Shown here one piece after another: positions 18,830-28,834 of a stretch of DNA of 35,018 nt (position 1 is the first letter of the stretch; the number at the start of each line of letters is the position of its first letter). The notes beneath the pieces are model-generated. The model ran no database searches, had not been told where the DNA came from, and saw only the letters and a list, made by a program, of their open reading frames with translations. The stretch is from Prevotella sp. UBA5387 (GTDB lineage Bacteria; Bacteroidota; Bacteroidia; Bacteroidales; Bacteroidaceae), in assembly GCA_002407775.1 (NCBI GenBank), contig DHOP01000032.1, positions 1-35,018 on the forward strand, in the 5' to 3' direction. Made by a program: the position numbers and the translations under genes.

Positions 18830-21664
18830 TCATTCAAATTTCAAACTTATTCCACCATATACCACTTCATTCTTCAACCAATGTGGTTGGGCGGAAGGTC
18901 CATTAAGATCTGTGGCATTCACCTTATTTCTCACTGCAGGAATGACATGCAGGATAGATATTCCACTCTCTGGTAACGTATAGAGTAACTGGTCTCTTCC
19001 ATCACGAGGTTGGTAGACACCTACATAGTTATCGGAATTTCTATTCCATAGGTCGATTTTTCCTTCTGTCGTTGACAATTGCATCCAGTCAACCTGTGCA
19101 AAATAACCCTTAAATTCGGGGTATTCCCAACTCTCTCCAGGAATCGGATCATTGTAGGGTGTATGCCAATAGCCATAATGGGGTCCCTGCAAGCGATTCT
19201 GCCACACTCTATAAGGGCCATTGCCAAGCCATGATTTCCCCTTAACCTTTGTCTCTGGATAATCGAACATCACGCCCATCTCATCCACTACGCCTCCAAA
19301 TCTATACTTATAGTCCAAATCAATAATTCCGTCTGCTCCAAATGACCAACTGGCTTCCATGAGTGAGCCAAGTTTGTAGAGGGCTTTAACAATAAGTCGG
19401 CCGCCGACTTCACTAAACTCAAATCGTTCAAAGCGACCATGATCTTGATAGACTGCATATTGGGTTTTCTTCTTCTCTGCCTCTTTGTCATCATGGTTAT
19501 AGAACTGGTCATAAGAGCGGTCAGCACGTCTTGCGGCTAGGAACCTGGGGCCATTACCAAAACTCATGGCTCTACTACCAATCATAACGGATTTAAGATA
19601 GCCAGAAAGCTTATCAAATGTATAAGTGCGTCCACATCCGCTAACCACTAGTTCTTGGTCATTTTGCAGATAAGTATATTTATCTGCAGAAGAGGTTGAG
19701 CTTAACGGTGACATATTGATCTTAAAACTTCTCGTCAGAATGCTATCACCATCTGAATCAATTGCTGTTAGCTCTACAACCTGACAGTCCCTCGGTAGTG
19801 TCGGTAAGTTTACAATAGCGCTGTCATGCGGTTCAGCAGAGGGCACTTTTATGTTTCCACGTTGCAGTATATCTACATTATTCTGCCCCATCAACGGCAT
19901 GTGCAGATACTTATACGCGAGGGTGCAAGTACTCAGATTTTGAAAGTCATAATGGTTCTTTAGTTTATAAGATGTCGTCTTGTCTTTGATAGGCTCTATC
20001 TCTATCGGACTCCATATTTCTTTGATAGCATAGTAGGAACCTTCCTTCTCAAAGTGTGGTCCCACGATGCCATCGGCACCAAAGTTACCCATACAATCAA
20101 CGATGCCGTCCTCGTCAGTTCTCACTACTCCCTCATCAGCCAAGTCCCACAAAAAGCCACCGGCACAGCGAGGATTGCTCATCATCATGTCCCAATAGTC
20201 TTTCAGACCAGCGCCATGGCCACCGTCATAAAGACCATGCAGAAACTCAGTAGGCATAAAAATTTCAGGCTGACGCATATACTCTTGCGTTTCACCCCAC
20301 GAGCGATAGTGTTTTGTTTCAAAGCCGTTCCGATTTGCCCAGGGGTAGATCACCACACGATGCTGCTTATCCCAGCGCGCAAACTCAGGCTCCAATTCAT
20401 AGTTGAATCCACCCTCGTTCCCATTGCTCCAAAAGATAATGCTGGGATGGTTCTCATCGCGAATAACCATCTCTTTTACTAGCCGTCTTCCTACAATGGT
20501 CTCATGGGCGAAGTGCCACCCACTCAACTCGCTCTCAACATAGAGGCCGAGGGAGTCACACGCATCTAGGAACTCTGGGTCTGCAGGGTAATGAGACAAG
20601 CGGACAGCATTCATGTTCATGCTCTTGATCAACTTAACATCCTCAATACACTTCGCCTTGCTCAGCGTTCTGCCACTCTCAGGTCTGAAGCTATGTCGAC
20701 AGACTCCCTTGAAGATAACCTTTCTGCCATTTACATACACACCATCACTCTGACGATATTCGATGGTTCGAAAGCCGAAACGTTGCCGTTCATGGTGAAT
20801 CACATGTCCTTGATTGTCTGTAAGTGTGAAAACTGCAGTGTAGAGATTTGGAGTTTCTGCCGTCCAAAGATGTGGTTTACTAGCCACGAAATCAACATTT
20901 GCATGATCACCTCGGACATCAGTCTCATCAGTGGCTATCGTCTTACCTTGATTATCGACTATAGCAGTCTTGACCTTTGCTCCATCCATGGCACGACTGA
21001 GGAAACATTCTGCCTTGAATTCACCCGTCATACCTGCATCTATGGCCACTCTTTCGATATTTTTTATAGGTTTTGACACTACAAATACTGGACGGAAGAT
21101 ACCTCCGAAATTCCAGTAATCAGCACGACGTTCTGCCATATTCACAGCACTGTTGGCACTCTCCTTGCTAACCGTTACTTCAAGAAGGTTCTTATGTTGG
21201 CCAAAGTAGATGCGATCGGTCACATCATAACTAAAGCGATAGAAACCGCCCTGATGCACTCCGTTCCCAGCTTTGCGACCATTAATAGTTACTCGAGCAT
21301 CTGTCATCACCGCTTCAAAGACAAGCTCTATTTGTCTTCCTTCCCACTCCTTAGGAAGCAAGAATTCATACCTATAGAGACCTTCCTCGTCTGCAATACC
21401 CTCAGGCGTTGGTTTACCGTAGAATCGCATGCCATACTGATAGGTTCCAAACCCCTGAAGTTCCCAACATGAGGGAACCCCTATCTTTGTCCATTTTCCT
21501 GATTGCCTTCCCTTGGTGCAGTAGAAATTCCACGACACCATATCGTCACAACCATGTCCAGACAAATACTGACGTAATGTTTCCGTGTTTTCTTGCGCGG
21601 AAATTGTCAGGAACGATATCATCAATGCAATCGCAATCGATATTTTTCTTTTTGTCATCTTCAT
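18830..21664 (-). CDS. Secreted GH2-family exo-glycosidase
   Basis: This GH2 enzyme is 944 residues if started at the ATG at 21664, which leads directly into a signal peptide (MKMTKRKISIAIALM to TISAQ). In-frame ATGs at 21718, 21715 and 21691 would add up to 18 residues and give an odd, long n-region, but an annotation program may choose 21718. The jelly-roll domain includes ELVFEAVMTDARVTING, the immunoglobulin-like domain follows, and the TIM barrel contains the acid/base E417 in SNGNEGG and the likely nucleophile E473 in MPTEFLHG. The C-terminal part resembles the large beta-galactosidase domain. Substrate is not decided; the locus suggests a uronide, arabinopyranoside or galactoside of RG-II. 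It follows the LacZ-type GH2 by 13-67 nt depending on start. Confidence 0.9.
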   Translation of the reverse strand: MKMTKRKISIAIALMISFLTISAQENTETLRQYLSGHGCDDMVSWNFYCTKGRQSGKWTKIGVPSCWELQGFGTYQYGMRFYGKPTPEGIADEEGLYRYEFLLPKEWEGRQIELVFEAVMTDARVTINGRKAGNGVHQGGFYRFSYDVTDRIYFGQHKNLLEVTVSKESANSAVNMAERRADYWNFGGIFRPVFVVSKPIKNIERVAIDAGMTGEFKAECFLSRAMDGAKVKTAIVDNQGKTIATDETDVRGDHANVDFVASKPHLWTAETPNLYTAVFTLTDNQGHVIHHERQRFGFRTIEYRQSDGVYVNGRKVIFKGVCRHSFRPESGRTLSKAKCIEDVKLIKSMNMNAVRLSHYPADPEFLDACDSLGLYVESELSGWHFAHETIVGRRLVKEMVIRDENHPSIIFWSNGNEGGFNYELEPEFARWDKQHRVVIYPWANRNGFETKHYRSWGETQEYMRQPEIFMPTEFLHGLYDGGHGAGLKDYWDMMMSNPRCAGGFLWDLADEGVVRTDEDGIVDCMGNFGADGIVGPHFEKEGSYYAIKEIWSPIEIEPIKDKTTSYKLKNHYDFQNLSTCTLAYKYLHMPLMGQNNVDILQRGNIKVPSAEPHDSAIVNLPTLPRDCQVVELTAIDSDGDSILTRSFKINMSPLSSTSSADKYTYLQNDQELVVSGCGRTYTFDKLSGYLKSVMIGSRAMSFGNGPRFLAARRADRSYDQFYNHDDKEAEKKKTQYAVYQDHGRFERFEFSEVGGRLIVKALYKLGSLMEASWSFGADGIIDLDYKYRFGGVVDEMGVMFDYPETKVKGKSWLGNGPYRVWQNRLQGPHYGYWHTPYNDPIPGESWEYPEFKGYFAQVDWMQLSTTEGKIDLWNRNSDNYVGVYQPRDGRDQLLYTLPESGISILHVIPAVRNKVNATDLNGPSAQPHWLKNEVVYGGISLKFE

Positions 21665-21731
21665 GCTATTATACTTATTCAAGGGACCCATAAATCTTTT
21701 TCCTTTATCAGTCATCATACGATACTTTCTT

Positions 21732-24700
21732 TCAGTTCATCTTGAGTCGCAGTTTCAGACGATATTCCTTAGAGCGGTCAATACTGTATTTCTTCAGAAC
21801 ACCAGGTCCGCAGGAACTATTGCCAAGTCCCAATACTGCACAGTTGATACTCAGCAGAGTCTCATTGGAGGGTATTAGCTCAAAATCATGTTTTTTTGCA
21901 GCAAGTTCTTCTGTAGTATAATGTAAAGCAGAAAAGCTGAAAGGCTGTTCTACTGCGGACACAACCAACGAATGTCCATCCTTGGTGCCGAGCGTTACCA
22001 TACTACAATCCTCATGATTGCCATTTTCCTGAGGTCTTGGATAGTGTGTGTATTGTTCTGTGACAGTGCTCTGCCATAACCCGATGAGGGCTGACTGCTT
22101 GCGGTCAGGATAGCTGTCCCACGGCCCTCTCCCATACCAGGACAGTTGCTCATAAGTCTTCGGGAGCCTCATCCTCAATCCGATACGAGGTAGCTCCGGC
22201 AAATCACCACGCAGCACATACTGTTGGGTCAACTCTAGTTCTTTGTCCTTCAGAACTTTTCTTGTAGTGGTCACCAATATAGACCCATGAGCATAATAAT
22301 ATTCTACTTCGTTGTCCGAAATTCTTACCACATGCGGTGAATCAAGCCTATTTTTTTCCCAGTCCTTAGCCAGCCAATTGCCGAAACCTGTATCATTATC
22401 GGTCGGAGCTCTGTAAAACTGAGGCTCAATATCCATCATTTTCCAATTTGCGACATCTTTTCCTCTATGCTTCTGATCATTAGCAAGCTGTTGCCCAGCC
22501 TGAACCAAATGGGACTGCAAAGGATATTGTGCAACAGTAATCTCCTGACCAATAATATTCTGAAAACGCAACCTCAGATTGACATCTTTATCTGTATGCC
22601 AATGATAGGCGTCATTTGTTGTCAGCACAGCACTGTCACCAGGGTTGACGTCAGGCATTATTAGTGTACCATGCTGGGTTACTTTCCCATTCTCAAAAAG
22701 TTGATAGCTACATTTAGAACCCGAAAGGTTGAGATGACTATGGCGGTTGACCACCCATATCTGAGAATCATGTACGACGGTTTGGATAGGCGAATACACA
22801 GCCTTCACCTCTTGATATTTGCTATTGATCTGACGGTCGGCGAAAACAACGCCATTAAGACAAAAAGCCTTCAAGTTAGGAGTATCCCCAAAATCACCTC
22901 CATAAAGGAAGTTTTTGCCAGACACGTAGATTCCCTGATCCACCCAATCCCATATAAACCCGCCGAGCAAACGTCGGTTGTTGTATATCTCATCCCAATA
23001 TTCCTTGAAATTACCTAAGGCATTTCCCATACAATGTGCGTATTCGCTCGTCAGTACGGGCCTATTGTCATTTTTTCGCGATGCAATATCGGCTAAATGC
23101 TCCCAACGTGCGTTTTCTGCTCTCTCTTTATCGGAACCTTCCGGTACGCCAGGGTTGAGGTATTCTCCGCGAACTCTGGGATAGAAACGGCTCATCACAT
23201 CGACACAGGCAGGATCTGTTTCGTCAAACTCTTTTTCCAACTTACCACTCTGCACATCATAGGGCGTCTGTGCGCCCTCATAATGAACAAATCGTGTGGG
23301 ATCCACCTCATGCAGATAACCCGCCATCGTGGCATGATTGACACCAAAACCACTCTCATTGCCAAGGCTCCAGAACACAATTGAAGGGTGGTTCTTGTCA
23401 CGCTCATATAGCCTGATCACCCTATCCATAAACGCTTCGTTCCAGTCGGATGAAGAAGCCAATGTGCCACGCAGTCCATGGGTCTCACAATCTGCCTCAT
23501 CCATTACATAGATGCCAGCACTGTCGCAAAGCTCGTACCATCTGGGTACATTAGGATAGTGGCTTGTACGCACTGCATTGATATTGCAGGCCTTCATCAG
23601 ACGAATGTCCTGCTGCATACGTTCCTCGGTCATGACACGGGCAGTATAGGGGTCATGCTCATGACGATTTACTCCACGAAAACGAACCTGCTTTCCGTTG
23701 ACAAGAAACATCCCATCTTTGATCTGCAAATATCTGAAGCCCACTTTCTGTGAGGTCTGCTCAACGATATTTCCTAAACTATCCTTTAAACAGAGATTCA
23801 ACTGATACAGATAAGGAGTCTCTGCCGTCCACAGATGTGGTGCGTGCACTATCGTCTCCATTCGTTGAAACTTGCTTCTCCCACGCTGGGGATACCATTG
23901 ATTCATCAGGATTGCCTTGTGGTTAAGATCCAACAATGATTCTGCATCGGTTTGCATAGCACAGATCCTTTGTCCAGCGGCATCTTTGAGAATGGCCTCA
24001 ATCTTATACCCTTCTCCTGTTGTCGTTCCAAACACTTGCAGCTCCGGCTTGATTTGGAGTTTGAAATCACACATCATAGAGTCAGCAGGTAATGTTCGAA
24101 CCGAAATGTCACGGATACGGACATCAGGTGTAAAATACAAGGTAACATCACGATGAATACCTCCGAAGCGCCAGAAGTCTTGATCCTCTAGATAGCTTCC
24201 ATCGCTATACTTGTAAACCTCTACTGCTATTTCATTTTCCCCCGTCTGCAAGTATCGCGTCACATTAAATTCAGAAGGTTCCATAGGACCTTGACTGTAG
24301 CCCACTTGCTTCCCGTTAATCCATACATAGAAAGCCGACATCACCCCTTCAAAACGCAAGAACACTTGTCCATCGATCTTTGGCAACTGGAAGAAACGCC
24401 GGTATTGTCCTGTAGGATTTCGTTCAAGGTAGGTTGTCCAACTCGTGTTAGGAACTCGGGTCACGTAAGGAGGGTCTATCTTGAAAGGGTAACCAGCAGA
24501 GATATAAATAGGCTTTCCATAGCCATTGATTTCCCAATTGGCTGGCACCGACAACTGTTTCCAGTTACTATCATCATAATCTGGACGGTAAAAATCAAGT
24601 ACCCTACCTTCAGGCGTGGGTGTCCATCGGAATTTCCATAGTCCGTTCAGAGATAACTGCCTGTCACCGATATGTTCATCGAAGGGAATAAAATATGCCC

Positions 24701-24812
24701 GGGCGGGTTCTCTGTGCCTTTGCAACACATGATTGTTCTCCCAGTCGTGTTGTTCTTGCCCATTCGCTGTCAGGACAAACAGCGCAGCTATAAAAAAAAG
24801 TATTTTCTTCAT
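21732..24812 (-). CDS. LacZ-type GH2 beta-galactosidase
   Basis: This 1026-residue enzyme has the full LacZ order: signal peptide (about 1-18, ending NGQ), jelly-roll domain, immunoglobulin-like domain, TIM barrel, second immunoglobulin-like domain and C-terminal Bgal_small domain (about 750-1026). The acid/base is E486 in FWSLGNESG and the nucleophile is E590 in LTSEYAHCMGN, both canonical. Other LacZ landmarks are NRHEHDP (382-388), AVRTSHYPN (413-421) and GGFIWDWVDQG (617-627). Beta-galactosidase is the default activity; chain B of RG-II has a D-galactose it could remove. The ATG overlaps the upstream stop by 4 nt (24809-24812), with a GGAGG ribosome site inside the upstream gene, so the two are translationally coupled. 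Confidence 0.93.
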   Translation of the reverse strand: MKKILFFIAALFVLTANGQEQHDWENNHVLQRHREPARAYFIPFDEHIGDRQLSLNGLWKFRWTPTPEGRVLDFYRPDYDDSNWKQLSVPANWEINGYGKPIYISAGYPFKIDPPYVTRVPNTSWTTYLERNPTGQYRRFFQLPKIDGQVFLRFEGVMSAFYVWINGKQVGYSQGPMEPSEFNVTRYLQTGENEIAVEVYKYSDGSYLEDQDFWRFGGIHRDVTLYFTPDVRIRDISVRTLPADSMMCDFKLQIKPELQVFGTTTGEGYKIEAILKDAAGQRICAMQTDAESLLDLNHKAILMNQWYPQRGRSKFQRMETIVHAPHLWTAETPYLYQLNLCLKDSLGNIVEQTSQKVGFRYLQIKDGMFLVNGKQVRFRGVNRHEHDPYTARVMTEERMQQDIRLMKACNINAVRTSHYPNVPRWYELCDSAGIYVMDEADCETHGLRGTLASSSDWNEAFMDRVIRLYERDKNHPSIVFWSLGNESGFGVNHATMAGYLHEVDPTRFVHYEGAQTPYDVQSGKLEKEFDETDPACVDVMSRFYPRVRGEYLNPGVPEGSDKERAENARWEHLADIASRKNDNRPVLTSEYAHCMGNALGNFKEYWDEIYNNRRLLGGFIWDWVDQGIYVSGKNFLYGGDFGDTPNLKAFCLNGVVFADRQINSKYQEVKAVYSPIQTVVHDSQIWVVNRHSHLNLSGSKCSYQLFENGKVTQHGTLIMPDVNPGDSAVLTTNDAYHWHTDKDVNLRLRFQNIIGQEITVAQYPLQSHLVQAGQQLANDQKHRGKDVANWKMMDIEPQFYRAPTDNDTGFGNWLAKDWEKNRLDSPHVVRISDNEVEYYYAHGSILVTTTRKVLKDKELELTQQYVLRGDLPELPRIGLRMRLPKTYEQLSWYGRGPWDSYPDRKQSALIGLWQSTVTEQYTHYPRPQENGNHEDCSMVTLGTKDGHSLVVSAVEQPFSFSALHYTTEELAAKKHDFELIPSNETLLSINCAVLGLGNSSCGPGVLKKYSIDRSKEYRLKLRLKMN

Positions 24813-27800
24813 TGTACCTCCAAATCTTCAAAATCCAAGCCCTTCGCACCAATTAAAATGATGCTATATGAACCGGCATTAATCTGTGTTCCTGTTGTCG
24901 TTCCAAGTATTTTAAACTTGTGTGGAGTAACAGGGAAGGTTATCTCACGATTCTGTAGAACTATTCCCTTGCTGTCGACGATCTGCAAATGCGCCTTGAC
25001 GGCACTACTCGTTTCATTCTTATAACGAAAGCGTAATGCATATTCTCGTGCCAGACCCGGCTTAATTGTCCATTTGTAAAGTGAAGTCTGTTTATAGCTC
25101 ACAGATGGATAGGACTCTACGTCAAGGGGCAACAATTGCTTGGGGTAACGGGCAATAGTGTCTTCATCCAACTGTTTCCAGTAATGTTTCGGGAGAACTA
25201 TCTGCCGATGCTCAGCTTGCGGAGCATTATCCTTCTGAGCGATGGCTATTGCCGCAATGGCAGCCTCACCCGCCTTTGTCTCTGGAAATGAAATTTTCAA
25301 TTGTCCTTGGTTCACCTTCGCTTCCACTACATGCCCTATAGCCCCAGCAAAACCACCTTCGGCCCATGGGTCAAAATCATTCAGAACGACACTGTTATTA
25401 ACAGCAACATCAAAAATTCGTTCACCTTCGCAGTCGGTTTTTACACCGCCACCAGCACCATGCCACGGCTCAACAAAATATAGTTCAACTCGATAGGAAC
25501 CATTCGGCAGGTTGAAGTTATAATTTAGTTCATGTCTTCCCCATCTGAAATATTGGAACAGTGAGGCATCAGAAGTGCCATGTATGGTGGAGAGTATATG
25601 CCCCTGGCTTGCTAGGAAGGGTTGAAGTCCGAAACGATGCGCCCACGATGTGGAACACAGGCTGTCATCTTCTTGCCATAGATTACCGTAACTGTCACGG
25701 TATGCATCCCCGCCACAGTTCACCCGATACAGATACTGATACCCCTTTGCGGGCTCTAGTAACGCCTTGTTACGGTCAGCAGCCGTCGGAATAATCGTGG
25801 AAACCTTGCCTTGTGCAGCCTCTGCAACCAACTTGCCATGTTGGTAAGCGAGCGCATGAATATTACGACCATCAGTTGTGAAAGCCACTGAGTCACAATT
25901 TGAATAATACTTGGTAGGAGAGACTATGTAGACAAAAGGTTCAGTATTACCACTGACGAAGTGACTCTTATACATATAATAACCAGCAGTAGGCTGCTCC
26001 CATGGCGTAAACAGACCCTTATAATTAAAAGGCCCCACTTTATCAATCCTACGCAAAGCCTCATCGGGCTGAACACGTCCGGGATTTTCATGGCTCACTA
26101 GTAGCCACTGGAAATGTCCACACACCTTATCCCTTACGCCATAAGCCAAAATAGCCTTTTTCTCCAAAAGGGCTGCATAAGATTCCTCAGAATATTTGTC
26201 GTCACCATGCAGTCCTGATGTGCGCCAAGCACCATACTCTCCATTAAGTAACTGGTCCTTGTGTTGGAGTTCATTACCGTAGTTATCTGCGGATCCGCCA
26301 TACGTTCCGCTCCAATTCTGAATTACATTCCAGTCAGTTCCCTCACCACCATTACAAGTCGTAATGGCTCGCTGGCTCCGTGCTGTCGGATCCATCTCAC
26401 GAATGATTTCTGAACATTCCTCAGCAAAATCACGTGGCAGCACACTTTCATTCTGCAGACCCCACAAGACAAGGCTAGGTGAATTACGACGTTCACGGAT
26501 ATAACGCCGGAGCATCTCCTTGAAGTTGTTTCGGAATTTGGGCGTATCATACCAAATGTGAGCGGAGAACTGGCTCCAGAACAAGAGACCCTGCTGATCC
26601 AACAGACGTTGATACTCCAAGTTGTGAGGCTGATGAGCCTCACGGAAGGCATTGAAACCAGCCTGACGCACCATCTTGATACGTGAGGCCACCTGCTCAT
26701 GACTAAACGCATGGCTGCCGCCAAAGAGGTGTTCATATTCGCAGGTACCATTGATAAATGTTTTCTTGCCATTGATGTAAAAGCAAGGATCACCATCTTG
26801 TCTTAGTGCTGGCCAACTAACACTACGAATCCCGTAGGGTGTAGTTTCTTCATCTGTAGTGTTTTCACCTCGCTTGATCATTGACACAATCTGATAGAGA
26901 TATGGATCATCCAAATTCCAACGATGTGGCGCTGTGATGGCGACAGCCTGCCTGACAACTTGTGACTCTCCAGCTTTCAGCAACAGATCAAAAGACTGAC
27001 GAAAAAAAGTTTTGCCATCAGCCAGGTTCATCTTGCTTACAAGTTGAATCTTGGTCTCTTCCCCACCATAGTTGTGCACTTCGGTATCGACATAGACACT
27101 ATCGCAAGTTTCATTATTCCACACGTGCACACCAAAAGGTTCTATCCTAACCTCGTCGGTCTCTATCAGCGACAGCGGACGGAAGATGCCAAACGGCTGA
27201 CTCCCTTCGGAGAATCCCCATTCGGAGGAACATCCCCCACATACCCAGGGCGACTCCATCTGATTGGATGGATGTTCGACAATCACGTTAAGATCGTTAT
27301 ACCCATCTTTCAGCTGGTCTGTAACATCAAGCGTATAAGTAGTTCTACCAATGAGTTGTTTTTCATAATGGTGCCGGTTGAGCACCACTGTGGCATAGCT
27401 TCCCACTCCTTCAAAAAATAAGAAATATCGTTTCCCTGTCCGCTTGGTTTCAAGGAATGTCTTGGAGTAGGTCGCCGACCCATGAAGGTTGCCATGCTTA
27501 AGCTGGCGATAACCGAAATAGTCATCCAAGTTACTGGGCAAATCAACATGTAATGAACCTGTTTTGGCAGTCAGCGAGTCAGCATTAGTATGTCCGAAAG
27601 TCACCGTCCAGCCTTTGTCTAGAGTCTGAATACCTCTGCGCCCTTTCTTCTCAGGAGCTGGGAAGCTCACTGAAGATCGTCCCATCGGAATGCTTGTCGC
27701 CACAGCAATGCCCCTCTGACCAGTCTGATTCACGCCACAATAGAAATGATAAACAACTCCGTCATATTTGACTACATAACTCTTATGGGCAAACATGTCA

Positions 27801-28759
27801 TCATATGTCTTCGTTGGATAAATAAGGTCCTCTCCTGTCCAATCCTGCCAATGAACCAGATCCTTACTAACAGAAAATGTGTTATAAGCATTATATCGTC
27901 GAGATGGATTATAAGCAGAGAAATAAAACATCACATATTTATCGCCCATCTTTACTATCTGGGCATCTCCAGTGATGATACCTGGAGACTCGTGAAAATA
28001 CACAGGGTTATCTTTGAATCGTTTCCATCGGGTCAGATTGTCAGAGAATGCAATACCTATGCGTTCAGCTTTCATCTGATTCACAGGATTGATGCCTCCA
28101 GCATTATAAAACATCACAAAACGACTTCCAAAAGTTTTGGTTGAATCCCAGTAGACAGTGCTTTTGTATTGAACAAGCTTTTCCCACCACTGTGCGTCCT
28201 TGTCATTTATGCTCAATAGTGGTTTGGAGTCCGTTTCCCACTCATGTGCTGTCGAGATGTTTCCTTTCGTCCATGCCATGCCGATATTCAGGGGCTCTCT
28301 TACAGCCTCATAGCCTGTCCCTTTGCCCCCAATATAGGTCATCCAATGCCGACCATGATAGGTTTGTATCCTATAAGAGCCTCCCCAGTTCCAATCAATC
28401 AATGACGGAAATCCTCCACGTTGGTTCATATCCCACCCTTCAGACTGATAAGATAGGATACGGCCCAAAGTCTTCCAATGCAATAGGTCTGAAGACATCG
28501 CAAGCCAGGTCTCATAACCTCTACCATCTAGCCCATCCTTACCATTATATACGACGTACGTCATGTACCATATGCCGTTTTCCTTATATATAGTCGGACA
28601 ATCAAATTTGTGGAAGTTGTCCTGAGGGGCAACCACCAATCCAAATTTATAAGGAGTCTTCACCTCTTCATAGATGGCTTGCATCTCGTTTTTGTCGAAT
28701 GACTGTGCCTTCATAGACATCGAGACAAGGCAAAACATATACAAAAGGAATCTGTACAT
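24809..28759 (-). CDS. Five-bladed propeller (GH137/GH43-like)-GH2-malectin fusion
   Basis: This 1316-residue exported multidomain enzyme has a signal peptide (1-19). At about 20-370 is a five-bladed beta-propeller of the GH43/GH130/GH137 type (DCPTIYKENGIWYMTY, then TGDAQIVKMGDKYVMFYF). A complete GH2 module covers about 375-940, with acid/base E771 in WGLQNES and nucleophile E841 in LNGEYGAW. A malectin-like domain is at about 1009-1176, and a final beta-sandwich ends the protein. B. thetaiotaomicron BT0996 of the RG-II system joins a GH137 beta-L-arabinofuranosidase to a GH2 beta-glucuronidase. E151 and E232 here are 81 apart, as are the GH137 catalytic acids E159/E240 I recall for BT0996. 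GH137 is thus favoured but unproven. The malectin part probably binds glycan. It follows the GH138-like gene by 75 nt. Confidence 0.85.
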   Translation of the reverse strand: MYRFLLYMFCLVSMSMKAQSFDKNEMQAIYEEVKTPYKFGLVVAPQDNFHKFDCPTIYKENGIWYMTYVVYNGKDGLDGRGYETWLAMSSDLLHWKTLGRILSYQSEGWDMNQRGGFPSLIDWNWGGSYRIQTYHGRHWMTYIGGKGTGYEAVREPLNIGMAWTKGNISTAHEWETDSKPLLSINDKDAQWWEKLVQYKSTVYWDSTKTFGSRFVMFYNAGGINPVNQMKAERIGIAFSDNLTRWKRFKDNPVYFHESPGIITGDAQIVKMGDKYVMFYFSAYNPSRRYNAYNTFSVSKDLVHWQDWTGEDLIYPTKTYDDMFAHKSYVVKYDGVVYHFYCGVNQTGQRGIAVATSIPMGRSSVSFPAPEKKGRRGIQTLDKGWTVTFGHTNADSLTAKTGSLHVDLPSNLDDYFGYRQLKHGNLHGSATYSKTFLETKRTGKRYFLFFEGVGSYATVVLNRHHYEKQLIGRTTYTLDVTDQLKDGYNDLNVIVEHPSNQMESPWVCGGCSSEWGFSEGSQPFGIFRPLSLIETDEVRIEPFGVHVWNNETCDSVYVDTEVHNYGGEETKIQLVSKMNLADGKTFFRQSFDLLLKAGESQVVRQAVAITAPHRWNLDDPYLYQIVSMIKRGENTTDEETTPYGIRSVSWPALRQDGDPCFYINGKKTFINGTCEYEHLFGGSHAFSHEQVASRIKMVRQAGFNAFREAHQPHNLEYQRLLDQQGLLFWSQFSAHIWYDTPKFRNNFKEMLRRYIRERRNSPSLVLWGLQNESVLPRDFAEECSEIIREMDPTARSQRAITTCNGGEGTDWNVIQNWSGTYGGSADNYGNELQHKDQLLNGEYGAWRTSGLHGDDKYSEESYAALLEKKAILAYGVRDKVCGHFQWLLVSHENPGRVQPDEALRRIDKVGPFNYKGLFTPWEQPTAGYYMYKSHFVSGNTEPFVYIVSPTKYYSNCDSVAFTTDGRNIHALAYQHGKLVAEAAQGKVSTIIPTAADRNKALLEPAKGYQYLYRVNCGGDAYRDSYGNLWQEDDSLCSTSWAHRFGLQPFLASQGHILSTIHGTSDASLFQYFRWGRHELNYNFNLPNGSYRVELYFVEPWHGAGGGVKTDCEGERIFDVAVNNSVVLNDFDPWAEGGFAGAIGHVVEAKVNQGQLKISFPETKAGEAAIAAIAIAQKDNAPQAEHRQIVLPKHYWKQLDEDTIARYPKQLLPLDVESYPSVSYKQTSLYKWTIKPGLAREYALRFRYKNETSSAVKAHLQIVDSKGIVLQNREITFPVTPHKFKILGTTTGTQINAGSYSIILIGAKGLDFEDLEVQ

Positions 28760-28796
28760 AATGATTAGAATTCAATAATTTCTTAAAGTCACTATT

Positions 28797-28804
28797 CAAA
28801 TTTA
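28797..28804 (-). promoter_or_regulatory. Possible -7 promoter element before the propeller-GH2 gene
   Basis: The minus strand reads TAAATTTG here, an exact match to the Bacteroidota -7 consensus TAnnTTTG, 37 nt before the ATG. No good TTTG lies 19-21 nt upstream (the nearest is about 12 nt away), so it may be chance in an AT-rich 75-nt spacer. If real, it would be an internal promoter for the downstream glycosidases. Confidence 0.22.
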
Positions 28805-28834
28805 CAAAAACTATTTCAAAAAAGCATTGCTGTG

